The notes: a model not told the origin generated them from the letters alone. A stretch of 64,000 nucleotides of DNA from Serratia oryzae (GCF_001976145.1 NZ_MOXD01000004.1:372482-436481); one strand, 5' to 3'; numbered from the stretch's first letter, positions 11,301 to 19,928 are shown. Translations and numbers: made by a program.

Positions 11301-14300
11301 AACCCTGAACGGTAAAGGCGAACCGGGCGATACCATCATTGTTACCGACAACGGAACCAAGATCGGTGAAACCACCGTGGACCAAGACGGTAATTGGACC
11401 TTTACGCCGGAAACCGATCTGAGCGAAGGTCAACATGACATCGCGGTGATCATTGAAGACAAGGCCGGTAATCAGTCTCAGCCGTCCGATCCGTGGGTGG
11501 TGATTGTGGATACCACGCCACCGGTTGCGCCAACCATTGGCAGCATCTCTGACGACGCGGGCAGCAAGACCGGTGAACTGCAATCGGGCGACGTGACCGA
11601 CGACACCACGCCGACGCTGAAAGGCCAGGCGGAAGCCGGCGCGAAGGTTGAGATCTACGACAACGTCACCAAGATTGGTGAAACCACTGCCGATGCCAAC
11701 GGTAACTGGACATTTACACCGGCAAGCGCACTGGCAGAAGGCGATCACAGCTTTACCGTCCGTGCGACCGATGCGGCTGGCAACGTTTCCGCGCCGTCCC
11801 AAGCGTGGGATCTGGTGATTGACATTACTCCATCAGACCAACCGGGGATTGACGGCAATGGCCCAGGGATCAGCGGCGTAGTCGATGACCAGGGGGCGGT
11901 ACAGGGGCCGATCGCCAATGGCGGCAGCACCGACGACACCAAACCAACCCTGAACGGTAAAGGCGAACCGGGTGACACCATCATTGTTACCGACAACGGA
12001 ACCAAGATCGGTGAAACCACCGTGGACCAAGACGGTAATTGGACCTTTACGCCGGAAACCGATCTGAGCGAAGGTCAACATGACATCGCGGTGATCATCG
12101 AAGACAAGGCCGGTAATCAGTCTCAGCCGTCCGATCCGTGGGTGGTGATTGTGGATACCACGCCGCCGGATGCGCCAACCATTGGCAGCCTCTATGACGA
12201 CGCGGGCAGCAAGACCGGGGAACTGCAATCGGGTGACGTGACTGACGACACCACGCCGACGCTGAAAGGCCAGGCGGAAGCCGGTGCGAAGGTTGAGATC
12301 TACGACAGCGTCACCAAGATCGGTGAAACCACTGCCGATGCCAACGGTAACTGGACATTTACACCGGCAAGCGCACTGGCAGAAGGCGATCACAGCTTTA
12401 CCGTTCGTGCTACCGATGCGGCTGGCAACGTTTCCGCGCCGTCCCAACCGTGGGCTCTGGTGATTGACATTACTCCACCAGACCAGCCAGGGGTTGATGG
12501 CAATGGCCCAGGGATCAGCGAAGTGCTCGACGATCAGGGTACGGTACAGGGGCCGATCGCCAATGGCGGCAGCACCGACGACACCAAACCAACCCTGAAC
12601 GGTAAAGGCGAGCCGGGTGACACCATCATTGTTACCGACAACGGTAGCAAGATCGGTGAAACCACCGTGGATGAAAACGGTAATTGGACCTTTACGCCGG
12701 AAACGGCGTTGAGCGAAGGTCAACATGACATCGCGGTGATCATCGAAGACAAGGCCGGTAATCAGTCTAAACCGTCCGATCCGTGGGTGGTGATTGTGGA
12801 TACCACGCCGCCGGATGCGCCAACCATTGACAGCCTCTATGACGATGTGGGCGAAAAAACGGGCATTCTTGAGCCAGGTGATATCACCGACGATACGATG
12901 CCGACGCTGAAAGGCAAAGCGGAAGCGGGCGCCAAGGTTGAGATTTACGATAACAACACCAAGATTGGTGAGACTAACGCCGATGCCAGTGGTAATTGGA
13001 CATTTACACCGGCAAGCGAACTGTCAGAAGGTGGGCACAGCTTTACCGCACGGGCGACCGACGCGGTGGGTAATCAGTCTGGTATCTCACAGGCATGGTC
13101 GACCACGATTATCGTTCATTTGCCAGAAACACCGGTTATTGAATCAGTGATGGACGATGTTGGTCCACTGACAGGAGAGTTGACCTCCGGCGATGTTACT
13201 GACGATCGTCGTCCTCAAATCTCAGGCAGCAGTGAACCTGATATGACGGTGATTATTTATGATGGCGCTGGTGTCGAAATTGGCCGCACTCAATCGGACA
13301 GCCAGGGACGTTGGAGCGTGACGCCAACCCGCGATCTGAACGATGGTGAATACAGCTTCACCGCAGTTGCAGTGAATGTTGCAGGTAACAGTAGTACCGC
13401 TTCTGATGCGTTTGATCTGATCGTTTACACCGGCAATGGTCCAACTCAGGTTGCCCGCCTCTCGGAAATGGGCAAGGACTCCGGCTTTGACGGTAATGAC
13501 TTTGTCACCGACAACGGCAATGCCGGGCGTTTGATGTACGGTACGTTGAGTGGGGAGTTGGTCGCTGGGCAGACTCTGCAAGTGTCTACCGACGGTGGCC
13601 GCATCTGGTTTGACGCACTGGTGGAAGGCACGAAGTGGGCTGCTCAGGATTTGAGTGAGCACGCAGCGAACTGGGCTATCCAGACCCGTGTGGTTGATCA
13701 GTCTGGTAACAGCGGCTTTGTGATGTCGCAGGCGGTGGCCCTTGACACTGTCGCTCTGCGAGCACCTAGTGCTGTTCGTCTGGAAGGGAACAATCTGCTG
13801 GTTGAGTTTGATCCGGCCAACGTTGCAGTAGGCGAGCGCATTACCGTGATTGCTGACGGCGGTGCCCATCGCTTTGAGCATACGCTAAGCGCACAGGATG
13901 TCGCAGCCGGGTCAGTGACGCTGGACGTGGGTTCGGTAAGCAGTGCCAGTGCAGCCCTGGTTGATCTGGCCGGTAATCTGTCGAGCTTTGCTAATACCAG
14001 CGGTTCAGCACCCGGTGTGAATATGGGAATCACGGGGGATGTGTCCGAAGTTTACGGGCAAAACCGCGATAACATCTTCACGGTAGACGATGTCAACTTG
14101 CTCAGCAATGTCAAAGTGATCGAAGGTAACGGCGGCATTGATACGCTGAAATTGACGGGGGCGGATCAGGTATTGGATTTGTCGGCCTGGTCGGGGCGCT
14201 TGAGCTCAGTCGAGGTGATCGACATCACCGGTTCTGGCAATAACACGCTGAAGATTTCTCTGGGCGATGTGCTGGATCAGGGCTTCCGTGGCGCATTCAT

Positions 14301-14505
14301 CAACGACGACAGCGTACAGATGGCGGTCAAGGGTAATGCGGGCGACGTGGTGATGTTGAGCGATCTGCTGCCTAACGGCATGGACGTAGGTGATTGGGAA
14401 AACCTCGGTGAAGTGGTTGCCGCAGGCGTCTCTTACGATGTTTATCACCACACCGGATTAGAGGCGGAAATCTTGGTACAACAAGGGGTTACCGTCCAGT
14501 ACTAG
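8362..14505 (+). CDS. Giant BapA-like Ig-repeat adhesin 2 (T1SS substrate)
   Basis: A 2047-aa paralogue of the gene at 1739. The start is uncertain: ATG 8362 has no strong ribosome site and ATG 8383 is an alternative. The prefix-type N-terminal domain (about 1-130) differs from adhesin 1 and is closer to that of the minus-strand gene at 1-837. Residues about 150-200 are a Pro/Ala/Met linker with repeated 'P.PMN' units. I count 14 Ig-like repeats. Repeats 5-12 are four nearly identical A+B pairs encoded by a 645-bp tandem unit. The C-terminal about 340 residues are almost the same as in adhesin 1, including the TGDVSE...GQNRDNIFTVDD segment and the export-signal-like end. It is exported by the T1SS just downstream (inference from family and position). 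Confidence 0.9.
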   Translation: MYTDNSAMNFAFLTDDETLFFYPVNEVESLYLPVQSMDGARYIITEQDGVNINENLTVERVDNDLHLKFYADSQTPSTVVLKDFTLTNGKVFSLSNNGEYRQHVSAEDIPAQGPVALTSIYLGTQQEQAEAVSLKVIQHATILQTMENLGESLNPTSSVTPEPMNVAAEPTSAAPAPMNMALEPMDAAPPAPMNANVMPLLSANLLEDAAPAVKPSITVVYDQIGSKQGSLVSGSVTDDKTPKLEGNGQPGAQLEVFQNGESIGFTNVDMAGNWSFTPSVPLQEGGQLLYVRDAASNQTSSNIVLIIDTVAPSRSEISSVVADNTGTAAAIGKNGYTNDNTPTLTGKGEANCLIAIYNGNALVGTTYADQAGIWGFTPISPLLDGQYQFRAVGIDFSGNTGLSSAKFNFTIDTLPPAQPQIIEVLDDVGAVTGPVLNGAATDDNTPTLKGRAEAGSKVTIYDHGNKIGEVQADASGNWSFTPASPIDTGSHSLTVTATDFVGNVSEASAPWVINVVLGAPDAPIVDSVYDDYGDIVHSLASGDVTDDATPSIAGTATPNSTVIIYDNGQEIARVPADASGNWSFTPDIPLVDGKHDLTFVTLNQAGNLSDPSDPWVVTVDTTPPTAPTIGSLSDDAGSKTGELQSGDVTDDTTPTLKGQAEAGAKVAIYDNATKIGETTADANGNWTFTPASALAEGDHSFTIRATDAAGNVSAPSQAWDLVIDITPSDQPGIDGNGPGISGVVDDQGAVQGPIANGGSTDDTKPTLNGKGEPGDTIIVTDNGTKIGETTVDEDGNWTFTPETDLSEGQHDIAVIIEDKAGNQSQPSDPWVVIVDTTPPDAPTIGSLSDDAGSKTGELQPGDVTDDTTPTLKGQAEAGAKVEIYDSVTKIGETTADANGNWTFTPASALAEGDHSFTVRATDAAGNVSAPSQAWDLVIDITPSDQPGIDGNGPGISGVVDDQGTVQGPIANGGSTDDTKPTLNGKGEPGDTIIVTDNGTKIGETTVDQDGNWTFTPETDLSEGQHDIAVIIEDKAGNQSQPSDPWVVIVDTTPPVAPTIGSISDDAGSKTGELQSGDVTDDTTPTLKGQAEAGAKVEIYDNVTKIGETTADANGNWTFTPASALAEGDHSFTVRATDAAGNVSAPSQAWDLVIDITPSDQPGIDGNGPGISGVVDDQGAVQGPIANGGSTDDTKPTLNGKGEPGDTIIVTDNGTKIGETTVDQDGNWTFTPETDLSEGQHDIAVIIEDKAGNQSQPSDPWVVIVDTTPPDAPTIGSLYDDAGSKTGELQSGDVTDDTTPTLKGQAEAGAKVEIYDSVTKIGETTADANGNWTFTPASALAEGDHSFTVRATDAAGNVSAPSQPWALVIDITPPDQPGVDGNGPGISEVLDDQGTVQGPIANGGSTDDTKPTLNGKGEPGDTIIVTDNGSKIGETTVDENGNWTFTPETALSEGQHDIAVIIEDKAGNQSKPSDPWVVIVDTTPPDAPTIDSLYDDVGEKTGILEPGDITDDTMPTLKGKAEAGAKVEIYDNNTKIGETNADASGNWTFTPASELSEGGHSFTARATDAVGNQSGISQAWSTTIIVHLPETPVIESVMDDVGPLTGELTSGDVTDDRRPQISGSSEPDMTVIIYDGAGVEIGRTQSDSQGRWSVTPTRDLNDGEYSFTAVAVNVAGNSSTASDAFDLIVYTGNGPTQVARLSEMGKDSGFDGNDFVTDNGNAGRLMYGTLSGELVAGQTLQVSTDGGRIWFDALVEGTKWAAQDLSEHAANWAIQTRVVDQSGNSGFVMSQAVALDTVALRAPSAVRLEGNNLLVEFDPANVAVGERITVIADGGAHRFEHTLSAQDVAAGSVTLDVGSVSSASAALVDLAGNLSSFANTSGSAPGVNMGITGDVSEVYGQNRDNIFTVDDVNLLSNVKVIEGNGGIDTLKLTGADQVLDLSAWSGRLSSVEVIDITGSGNNTLKISLGDVLDQGFRGAFINDDSVQMAVKGNAGDVVMLSDLLPNGMDVGDWENLGEVVAAGVSYDVYHHTGLEAEILVQQGVTVQY
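10241..12820 (+). repeat. Four tandem 645-bp repeats inside adhesin 2
   Basis: The motif ATTGGCAGC(C/A)TCT starts units at about 10241, 10886, 11531 and 12176, exactly 645 bp apart. A fifth, partial and more diverged unit begins at 12821. Each unit encodes two Ig-like domains (215 aa). Near identity at the DNA level implies recent expansion, so copy number is likely to vary between strains and to be hard to assemble. Confidence 0.9.
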
Positions 14506-14517
14506 TAACACTCACGC

Positions 14518-14545
14518 AAGGGGCTGTCGGTCGGCCCCTTTAATA
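14518..14545 (+). terminator. Rho-independent terminator after adhesin 2
   Basis: Arms AAGGGGC (14518-14524) and GCCCCTT (14534-14540) are followed by TAATATT. It lies 12 bp after the stop of the adhesin gene. Confidence 0.65.
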
Positions 14546-14616
14546 TTCAGAATCAAGTGATTACGCCCTTTTAGGGGGAGTAAACCTAAGCAGGATTATC
14601 AAGGAAAATTTTTAAA

Positions 14617-15123
14617 ATGTATTGCAAGAACATTAAAGCCATTCTAACCGTTTTATTATCGCTGGCGCTGGCTCCTAACGTTTTTAGTCAGACAGTTCAG
14701 CACACACCTAAGTTAACGGTATTTGGCGAACAGTATCATGCGTTGCCAGCCACTGCATCTGATAAAGCTCGGGTCACATATTATCGAGCAGCTTTGGGCG
14801 GGCAGAGATTATCCGGTGCAAATGTCTATGTCGATGGGCATTATCATACATCTCTATTACCCGGTGGTTTTACTACTTTTTGTCTTGTTCCAGGTGAGCA
14901 TACCTTGGGGGCTTATCAGCATGATGCACCATTATATCGTGGCAAAACTGAGGAGCTTTATCGTGTGAAACTCGAAGCTGGAAAGACCTATTTTATAAAA
15001 GTTTCTGATGATGGTAAATCAGCGCCTGTTTCTGTAACGCGAGCTGAAGCTGAGCAAGAGTTAAAGTATACCCGAGAACAAAAACACGCTGTCTCACGGG
15101 CCGCCGTTTTGACCTGCAAATAA
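14617..15123 (+). CDS. Small exported protein, DUF2846-like, of the adhesin/T1SS locus
   Basis: 168 aa. AAGGAAAA lies about 9 nt before ATG. Residues 1-24 are a clear Sec signal peptide (Lys, then a Leu-rich core, ending NVFS). The mature part has a beta-rich pattern 'G..VYVDGHYHTSLLPGGF...CLVPGEHTLG' and 'LEAGKTYFIKV', which recalls the DUF2846/PEGA-like fold. The last residues are Thr-Cys-Lys, with a second Cys near residue 90, so a disulfide is possible. Similar loci often carry an OmpA-family protein near the adhesin; I see no OmpA peptidoglycan-binding domain here. A periplasmic helper for adhesin export or retention is an inference from position only. Confidence 0.6.
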   Translation: MYCKNIKAILTVLLSLALAPNVFSQTVQHTPKLTVFGEQYHALPATASDKARVTYYRAALGGQRLSGANVYVDGHYHTSLLPGGFTTFCLVPGEHTLGAYQHDAPLYRGKTEELYRVKLEAGKTYFIKVSDDGKSAPVSVTRAEAEQELKYTREQKHAVSRAAVLTCK

Positions 15124-15330
15124 TTACACTGGTAAGAGATTGAAATACGTAATTTAAGCCATGCTAGCCTCGCGGTACTTAGCGTTAAACGAGTAACAAC
15201 GGTGTTTGTTATCCTTTTCTGTGGTGTACAAGAGAATCTCAGGGTGAGTATGTAGATATCCTCCATGACAAAGCATGGAGGGTATTTGCGACTTGTTATG
15301 GCTTTGGAAATTAAATTTCAAGGAGGGGAA

Positions 15331-15879
15331 ATGAAGAGAGAGTGTTTCATTGTCACTAATGACAGTTATTTTTATCTGGGAATGTCTAAGCTGATAAGTG
15401 AATTCCCCGAGACTGACATATCAAGGATTTCATTTAATTCTTTATTTAAAACATCGGGTTGTAATAATCTTGCGCTGTTTGTTGTATACCTTGATGATAT
15501 GCTGTCTAATTTTAAAGCATTGTTGTTTTTTGAAAGAATGAATAATAATGTCGTGTTTTTATCAAAGAACAATAACGTCATGAAACTTTGCTCGAAATTT
15601 GGCTATGACAGTGTGAAAATAAAAACGTTTATGGGTGTCTATGCAATGATTCGTCAAGAGAGCAAGAGTGGTGACAGGATGCAACTATTATCTAATATGG
15701 AAAAGAACGTGATTGTAAATCTATTGGACGGCGAATCTAATATTAAGCTGGCAAAGAGAAATAGACTATCTGATAAAACGATATCACATCATAAGAGGAG
15801 TGCTCTGTTAAAGGTTGGAGTGGATAATATTAATGTTTTTTTTGATAATATAAGTAAGGATATTTTCAAAGTTATATAG
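15331..15879 (+). CDS. Small LuxR-family transcription regulator
   Basis: ATG 15331 is chosen because AGGAGGGG lies immediately upstream (15321-15328), although the frame is open further up; 182 aa. The C-terminal about 65 residues form a LuxR/GerE-type helix-turn-helix: 'LSNMEKNVIVNLLDGESNIKLAKRNRLSDKTISHHKRSALLKVGV'. The N-terminal half has the length of a receiver-like domain but no recognisable phosphorylation site, as in CsgD/FimW-like regulators. It lies between the adhesin gene and its exporter, so control of the adhesin system is a fair guess. Codon use is AT-richer than in the flanking genes. Confidence 0.75.
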   Translation: MKRECFIVTNDSYFYLGMSKLISEFPETDISRISFNSLFKTSGCNNLALFVVYLDDMLSNFKALLFFERMNNNVVFLSKNNNVMKLCSKFGYDSVKIKTFMGVYAMIRQESKSGDRMQLLSNMEKNVIVNLLDGESNIKLAKRNRLSDKTISHHKRSALLKVGVDNINVFFDNISKDIFKVI

Positions 15880-16353
15880 TTTATTTCTATGAGTTATTTT
15901 TCTTAATGTTAGAAATAATAACGCTGTAGCTTTAAGTGTTTGCAGGGGGGGCTTTTGGCTCGCTTTCTTGAGTCCCTCTGCAATAGTTACTCGACACTCA
16001 ACGTTTTACCATCCCGGTCTTATATTGATTTTTTAATGAAAATAACGTGATGATGTTATTAGCGTTATATTACGCATGGTTAATGTCAAGACTCGGAGTC
16101 AGCTCCTCATCCCTAGATGCAAAAAGTAAGAATCCCCATTTAGTACTGGTCCTACAGTCTTTCATTTAAATTCGAACGCGCCTGACAGACATAGAAGTCG
16201 TTGGAATTTAAAGTGTGCCCCATAGCAAGTGTGAGGGAGACGCCTATGTTTCCTGATTCATTTTACCCCAGATTATTATAGGCATAACGATCAAGGTTAT
16301 GCCCTTTAATCAATCGTTGCCAAAGCTTGGGTCGATTAAGACGCCAAAGGATT
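15880..16353. other. Intergenic region upstream of the T1SS genes
   Basis: No gene seen. The right half (about 16130-16353) is the intact partner of the duplicated segment at 8022-8280 and presumably holds the promoter and leader of the exporter operon. The left half contains a C/T-rich stretch after a run of seven G at 15944-15950, of no known meaning. Confidence 0.6.
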
Positions 16354-18618
16354 ATGAACATGTTGTCAGAAAAAGATCATCCGGATCAGAATGAAAGCTC
16401 ATTTACTCTTCCACCGCCAGAACGGATTGTGGATACGTTACTTGAGTGCACGCTGTGGATGTGCGAATACCAGGGATCTCCTAGGAGTGTTGAAAGCCTA
16501 TGTGCAGGGTTACCTAAAGGTAATCAACTGACTCCGTCTCAGGCTATCAGTGCATTAAGCAATGCAAATCTAACGGCGAGTATGGTTCGTCGCCGTGCGC
16601 ATGAGTTTTCTTCACATCTGATGCCTATCATTTTGCTCCGTAAAGATCGTGGTGCAGCCATTCTCCTGGCTTCTCGGCGTGATGAAGAAGGTAAGCTGCG
16701 TTTCCAGATCATTCTGCCTGAGATTGGGCTCGACTCACCGGTAGAGATCGATCAGCAGGAGCTCTCAATCTGGTATTCAGAGCATGCCATCCTGGTTAAG
16801 CCCAGTGCACAGATCGATGTACGTGCCGGTGAAGAGACCCCGCACTCAGCCGGGCATTGGCTGTTCAGCACGCTGTGGCGCTATCGCAGCTATTACCGCA
16901 GTGCGGCTCTTGCTGCGGTTATTGTCAACATTCTGGCGCTGGCCAGCATATTTTTTACGATGAACGTCTATGACCGAGTGGTACCAAACCAGGCTTACGT
17001 AACGCTTTGGTCCCTTGCGATTGGCGTGGCGATTGCCATGTGCTTTGAAGCGATAACACGCTATACCCGTGCCACTCTGCTAGATATGGCGGCTAAAAAA
17101 GCTGATTTGGTGTTGGGATCCCGGCTATTCCGTCAGGCGCTGGGGGTGCGCATGGAGCACAAGCCGCCTTCTGCCGGCGCCTTTGCCAACCAACTGCGTG
17201 AGTTTGAATCGGTACGGGACTTTTTTACTTCGGCAACGTTAGCAGCACTATCCGATTTACCTTTTGTTCTGCTGTTTGTTGGCGTGATTTTTGTGATTGG
17301 CGGTTCGTTGGGGTGGGTACCCCTGTTGATGATACCTTGCATCGTACTGATCAGCGTGCTTATCCAATGGCCGTTGGCACGAACCATGCGTGAAAACCTG
17401 CGGGAATCCTCGCTGAAACAAGGCGTGCTGCTGGAGTCTATTGAAGGCATGGAGACGCTCAAGTCCGTTGGCGGTGAAGGCTATATGACGCGCCGTTGGG
17501 AGGCTTTCAGTGCGGCCGCTGCCAGTACTTCGATGAAGTCGCGCCAGCTTACCAGCACCGCGTTGAACCTGGTGACTTTCCTGCAGCAGTTACAGACGGT
17601 CATTATTGTCGTGCTCGGCGTTTACTTAATTGGCAATGGTTCTTTATCCCAAGGGGCACTGATAGGCACCGTGATGCTGGCCGGGCGAGCAACTGCTCCC
17701 TTGACGCAGGTTGCAGGATTAGCGGTACGTTTCCAGCAAGCTAAAGCAGCGCTGACATCGTTGAACCGCCTTATGGATATGCCGCTTGATCGCGAAGTTA
17801 ATAAAAAATATTTGCCGTTACCTTCACTTCAGGGGAAGTTGGAACTTAAAGGAATTAAATTTGCTTATCCAGCACCAGCGGATAAACCGAATCAGCCAGT
17901 GCTCGAGAATATTAATGTTTCCATCGCTCCTAACGAACGCGTCGCGATATTGGGCAAAATAGGCAGCGGTAAATCGACGTTACTGCGTTTGATTGCCCGC
18001 CTGTATCAACCGACAGCGGGGCAGATGTTGATCGGTGGTATCGATGTCGCACAGGTTGACCCGGCGGATTGGCGTAGCACCGTTGGGTACGTGGGTCAGG
18101 AAGCTCGTCTGTTCTACGGCACGCTGCGCGAGAACATTATGATCGGTCGTCCAGAAGCCTCTACCGATGAACTGCTGCGCGTTTTACAACTGACCGGGCT
18201 GGACCTGGTTGCGCAAAAACACCCTATGGGGATCAACCTTCCTATCGGCGAAATGGGGGAAGGATTGTCTGGAGGACAGCGCCAACTGGTTTCTTTAGCG
18301 CGCAGTCTGCTGGCACGGCCACAAATGCTGTTACTGGATGAGCCAACCAGCGCAATGGATACGCAGACTGAAGCCATTTTTATGGCGCGTCTGAATAACG
18401 CGACTAAAGACCAGACCTTGATATTGGTCACCCACCGGACATCGTTACTTAACCTGGTTGATAGGATCCTGGTGGTTGATGAAGGGCGTATTGTCGCCGA
18501 TGGGCCAAAAAATGAAATTATCGCCGCTTTGAGTGTAACGAGCGATCGTGATTCGGCAGGGAAAAAACCTGCGGCTCAGCAAAGCCCAGCCGTAAAAGCT
18601 TCTTCTGCTGCCAGTTAA
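16354..18618 (+). CDS. Type I secretion ABC transporter (permease/ATPase)
   Basis: 754 aa from ATG 16354. This start is supported by the diverged copy at 8237, which shares the same first codons. The frame could begin at TTG 16327. The N-terminal about 130 residues look like a C39-peptidase-like domain without an obvious catalytic Cys, as in LapB/HlyB exporters of adhesins. A six-helix membrane domain follows (about 175-440). The nucleotide-binding domain has Walker A 'GKIGSGKST' near residue 533, signature 'LSGGQRQ' near 635, Walker B 'MLLLDEPTS', and a 'VTHR' H-loop. It is the inner-membrane motor for export of the BapA-like adhesins, first gene of a three-gene exporter operon. Confidence 0.93.
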   Translation: MNMLSEKDHPDQNESSFTLPPPERIVDTLLECTLWMCEYQGSPRSVESLCAGLPKGNQLTPSQAISALSNANLTASMVRRRAHEFSSHLMPIILLRKDRGAAILLASRRDEEGKLRFQIILPEIGLDSPVEIDQQELSIWYSEHAILVKPSAQIDVRAGEETPHSAGHWLFSTLWRYRSYYRSAALAAVIVNILALASIFFTMNVYDRVVPNQAYVTLWSLAIGVAIAMCFEAITRYTRATLLDMAAKKADLVLGSRLFRQALGVRMEHKPPSAGAFANQLREFESVRDFFTSATLAALSDLPFVLLFVGVIFVIGGSLGWVPLLMIPCIVLISVLIQWPLARTMRENLRESSLKQGVLLESIEGMETLKSVGGEGYMTRRWEAFSAAAASTSMKSRQLTSTALNLVTFLQQLQTVIIVVLGVYLIGNGSLSQGALIGTVMLAGRATAPLTQVAGLAVRFQQAKAALTSLNRLMDMPLDREVNKKYLPLPSLQGKLELKGIKFAYPAPADKPNQPVLENINVSIAPNERVAILGKIGSGKSTLLRLIARLYQPTAGQMLIGGIDVAQVDPADWRSTVGYVGQEARLFYGTLRENIMIGRPEASTDELLRVLQLTGLDLVAQKHPMGINLPIGEMGEGLSGGQRQLVSLARSLLARPQMLLLDEPTSAMDTQTEAIFMARLNNATKDQTLILVTHRTSLLNLVDRILVVDEGRIVADGPKNEIIAALSVTSDRDSAGKKPAAQQSPAVKASSAAS

Positions 18619-18668
18619 ATTATTCAGGCTGAGAATCAGCCTGGTTAAATACCGTAAGGAATTTAGAA

Positions 18669-19922
18669 ATGTTTAATAATATTCTGCGCCGTTTCAAGCG
18701 CGCGCCTAAGCCTGCGTCATTAAAGGCGGGGGATGAGGCTTTTATGAGTGACCTGCGTGAGTCATTACTTATTCAATCAGCACCTGGCTCACGCTCTGTT
18801 TTATATATTATTGTTATTATTTTATTTACAGGGATTGTCTGGGCACATTATGCGAATGTCGAAGAAATAACTCAGGGTGAAGGAAAAATTATTTCAAAAA
18901 GCCGTGAGCAGGTCATAGAGAGCCTAGAAGCCGGCATTATTGATGAGATGTTAGTGCGTGAAGGGGATATTGTAGAGAAGGGGCAGCCTTTACTCAAAAT
19001 TAACCCAACGCGAGCGAGTTCCACTTATCAGGAAATGAATGCCAAATTAATGGGATTAAAAGCAATGATAGCGCGGCTAGAGGCCGAAGCTTATCAGACG
19101 CCGTTGAAATTCCCAGAGGAACTACAGAAATATCCTTCGTTGATCGCGCAGGAAACCAAAGCTTATACATCACGGAAAAAGTCTCTTGATGATAGCTTGG
19201 GTGCATTAGAGCGCAGCCGTGACCTTATTTTGAAAGAGTTATCCATGACCGCGCCGCTGGCCGCTCGTGGCCTGATCTCCGAAGTTGAGTTGCTGCGTAT
19301 GAGGCGCCAGGCCAATGACTTGGAGATTCAGATTGTAGAGCGCCGTAACCGTTACCAGGGAGAGGCAAACTCTGAATTGACCAAGTCTGAGCTTGAAGTT
19401 GCTCAGCTGACAGAAAGCCTGGTAGGGCGTAAAGATGTGCTGGAACGTACCACTATTTATGCCCCGGTTTATGGCACGGTTAAAAACGTCAGCATCAGTA
19501 CGATTGGCGGCGTTGTTCAGCCGGGTGCAGATATCATGGAAATTGTTCCGTTGGAAGATCAACTGATTGTTGAGGGGCAGATTAAACCACAGGATGTGGC
19601 ATTCCTGCGCCCGGGGCTCCCAGCTACCGTAAAAGTATCTGCTTATGACTACGGTATTTATGGTGGCCTTAAAGGAAAAGTGACGCTTATAAGCCCTGAT
19701 ACTTTACAGGATGAAAAGAAATTAGCCGCAGGTCGCCCAGATGCTATTTATTATCGGGTTCAAATACTCACCGATACCAGTTGGCTTGAGTCTGGTGGTA
19801 AGAAACTGCCAATTATTCCCGGTATGACGGCTACGGTAGAAATACGTACGGGTGAGAAAACGATTTTGGATTATTTGCTTAAGCCAGTATTTAAAGCTAG
19901 AGAAGCTTTCCGCGAGAGATAA
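18669..19922 (+). CDS. HlyD-family membrane fusion protein of the T1SS
   Basis: 417 aa, 50 bp after the ABC gene, with GTAAGGA upstream. A single membrane helix lies at about residues 43-62 (VLYIIVIILFTGIVWA). Next come the lipoyl-like half motif 'GEGKIISKSREQVIESLEAGIIDEMLVREGD', a long coiled-coil region (about 120-260) and the second lipoyl and beta-barrel part with 'ERTTIYAPVYGTVKNVSISTIGG'. This is the standard HlyD/LapC order and length. It bridges the ABC exporter and the TolC-type channel across the periplasm. Confidence 0.92.
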   Translation: MFNNILRRFKRAPKPASLKAGDEAFMSDLRESLLIQSAPGSRSVLYIIVIILFTGIVWAHYANVEEITQGEGKIISKSREQVIESLEAGIIDEMLVREGDIVEKGQPLLKINPTRASSTYQEMNAKLMGLKAMIARLEAEAYQTPLKFPEELQKYPSLIAQETKAYTSRKKSLDDSLGALERSRDLILKELSMTAPLAARGLISEVELLRMRRQANDLEIQIVERRNRYQGEANSELTKSELEVAQLTESLVGRKDVLERTTIYAPVYGTVKNVSISTIGGVVQPGADIMEIVPLEDQLIVEGQIKPQDVAFLRPGLPATVKVSAYDYGIYGGLKGKVTLISPDTLQDEKKLAAGRPDAIYYRVQILTDTSWLESGGKKLPIIPGMTATVEIRTGEKTILDYLLKPVFKAREAFRER

Positions 19923-19928
19923 TAAATA

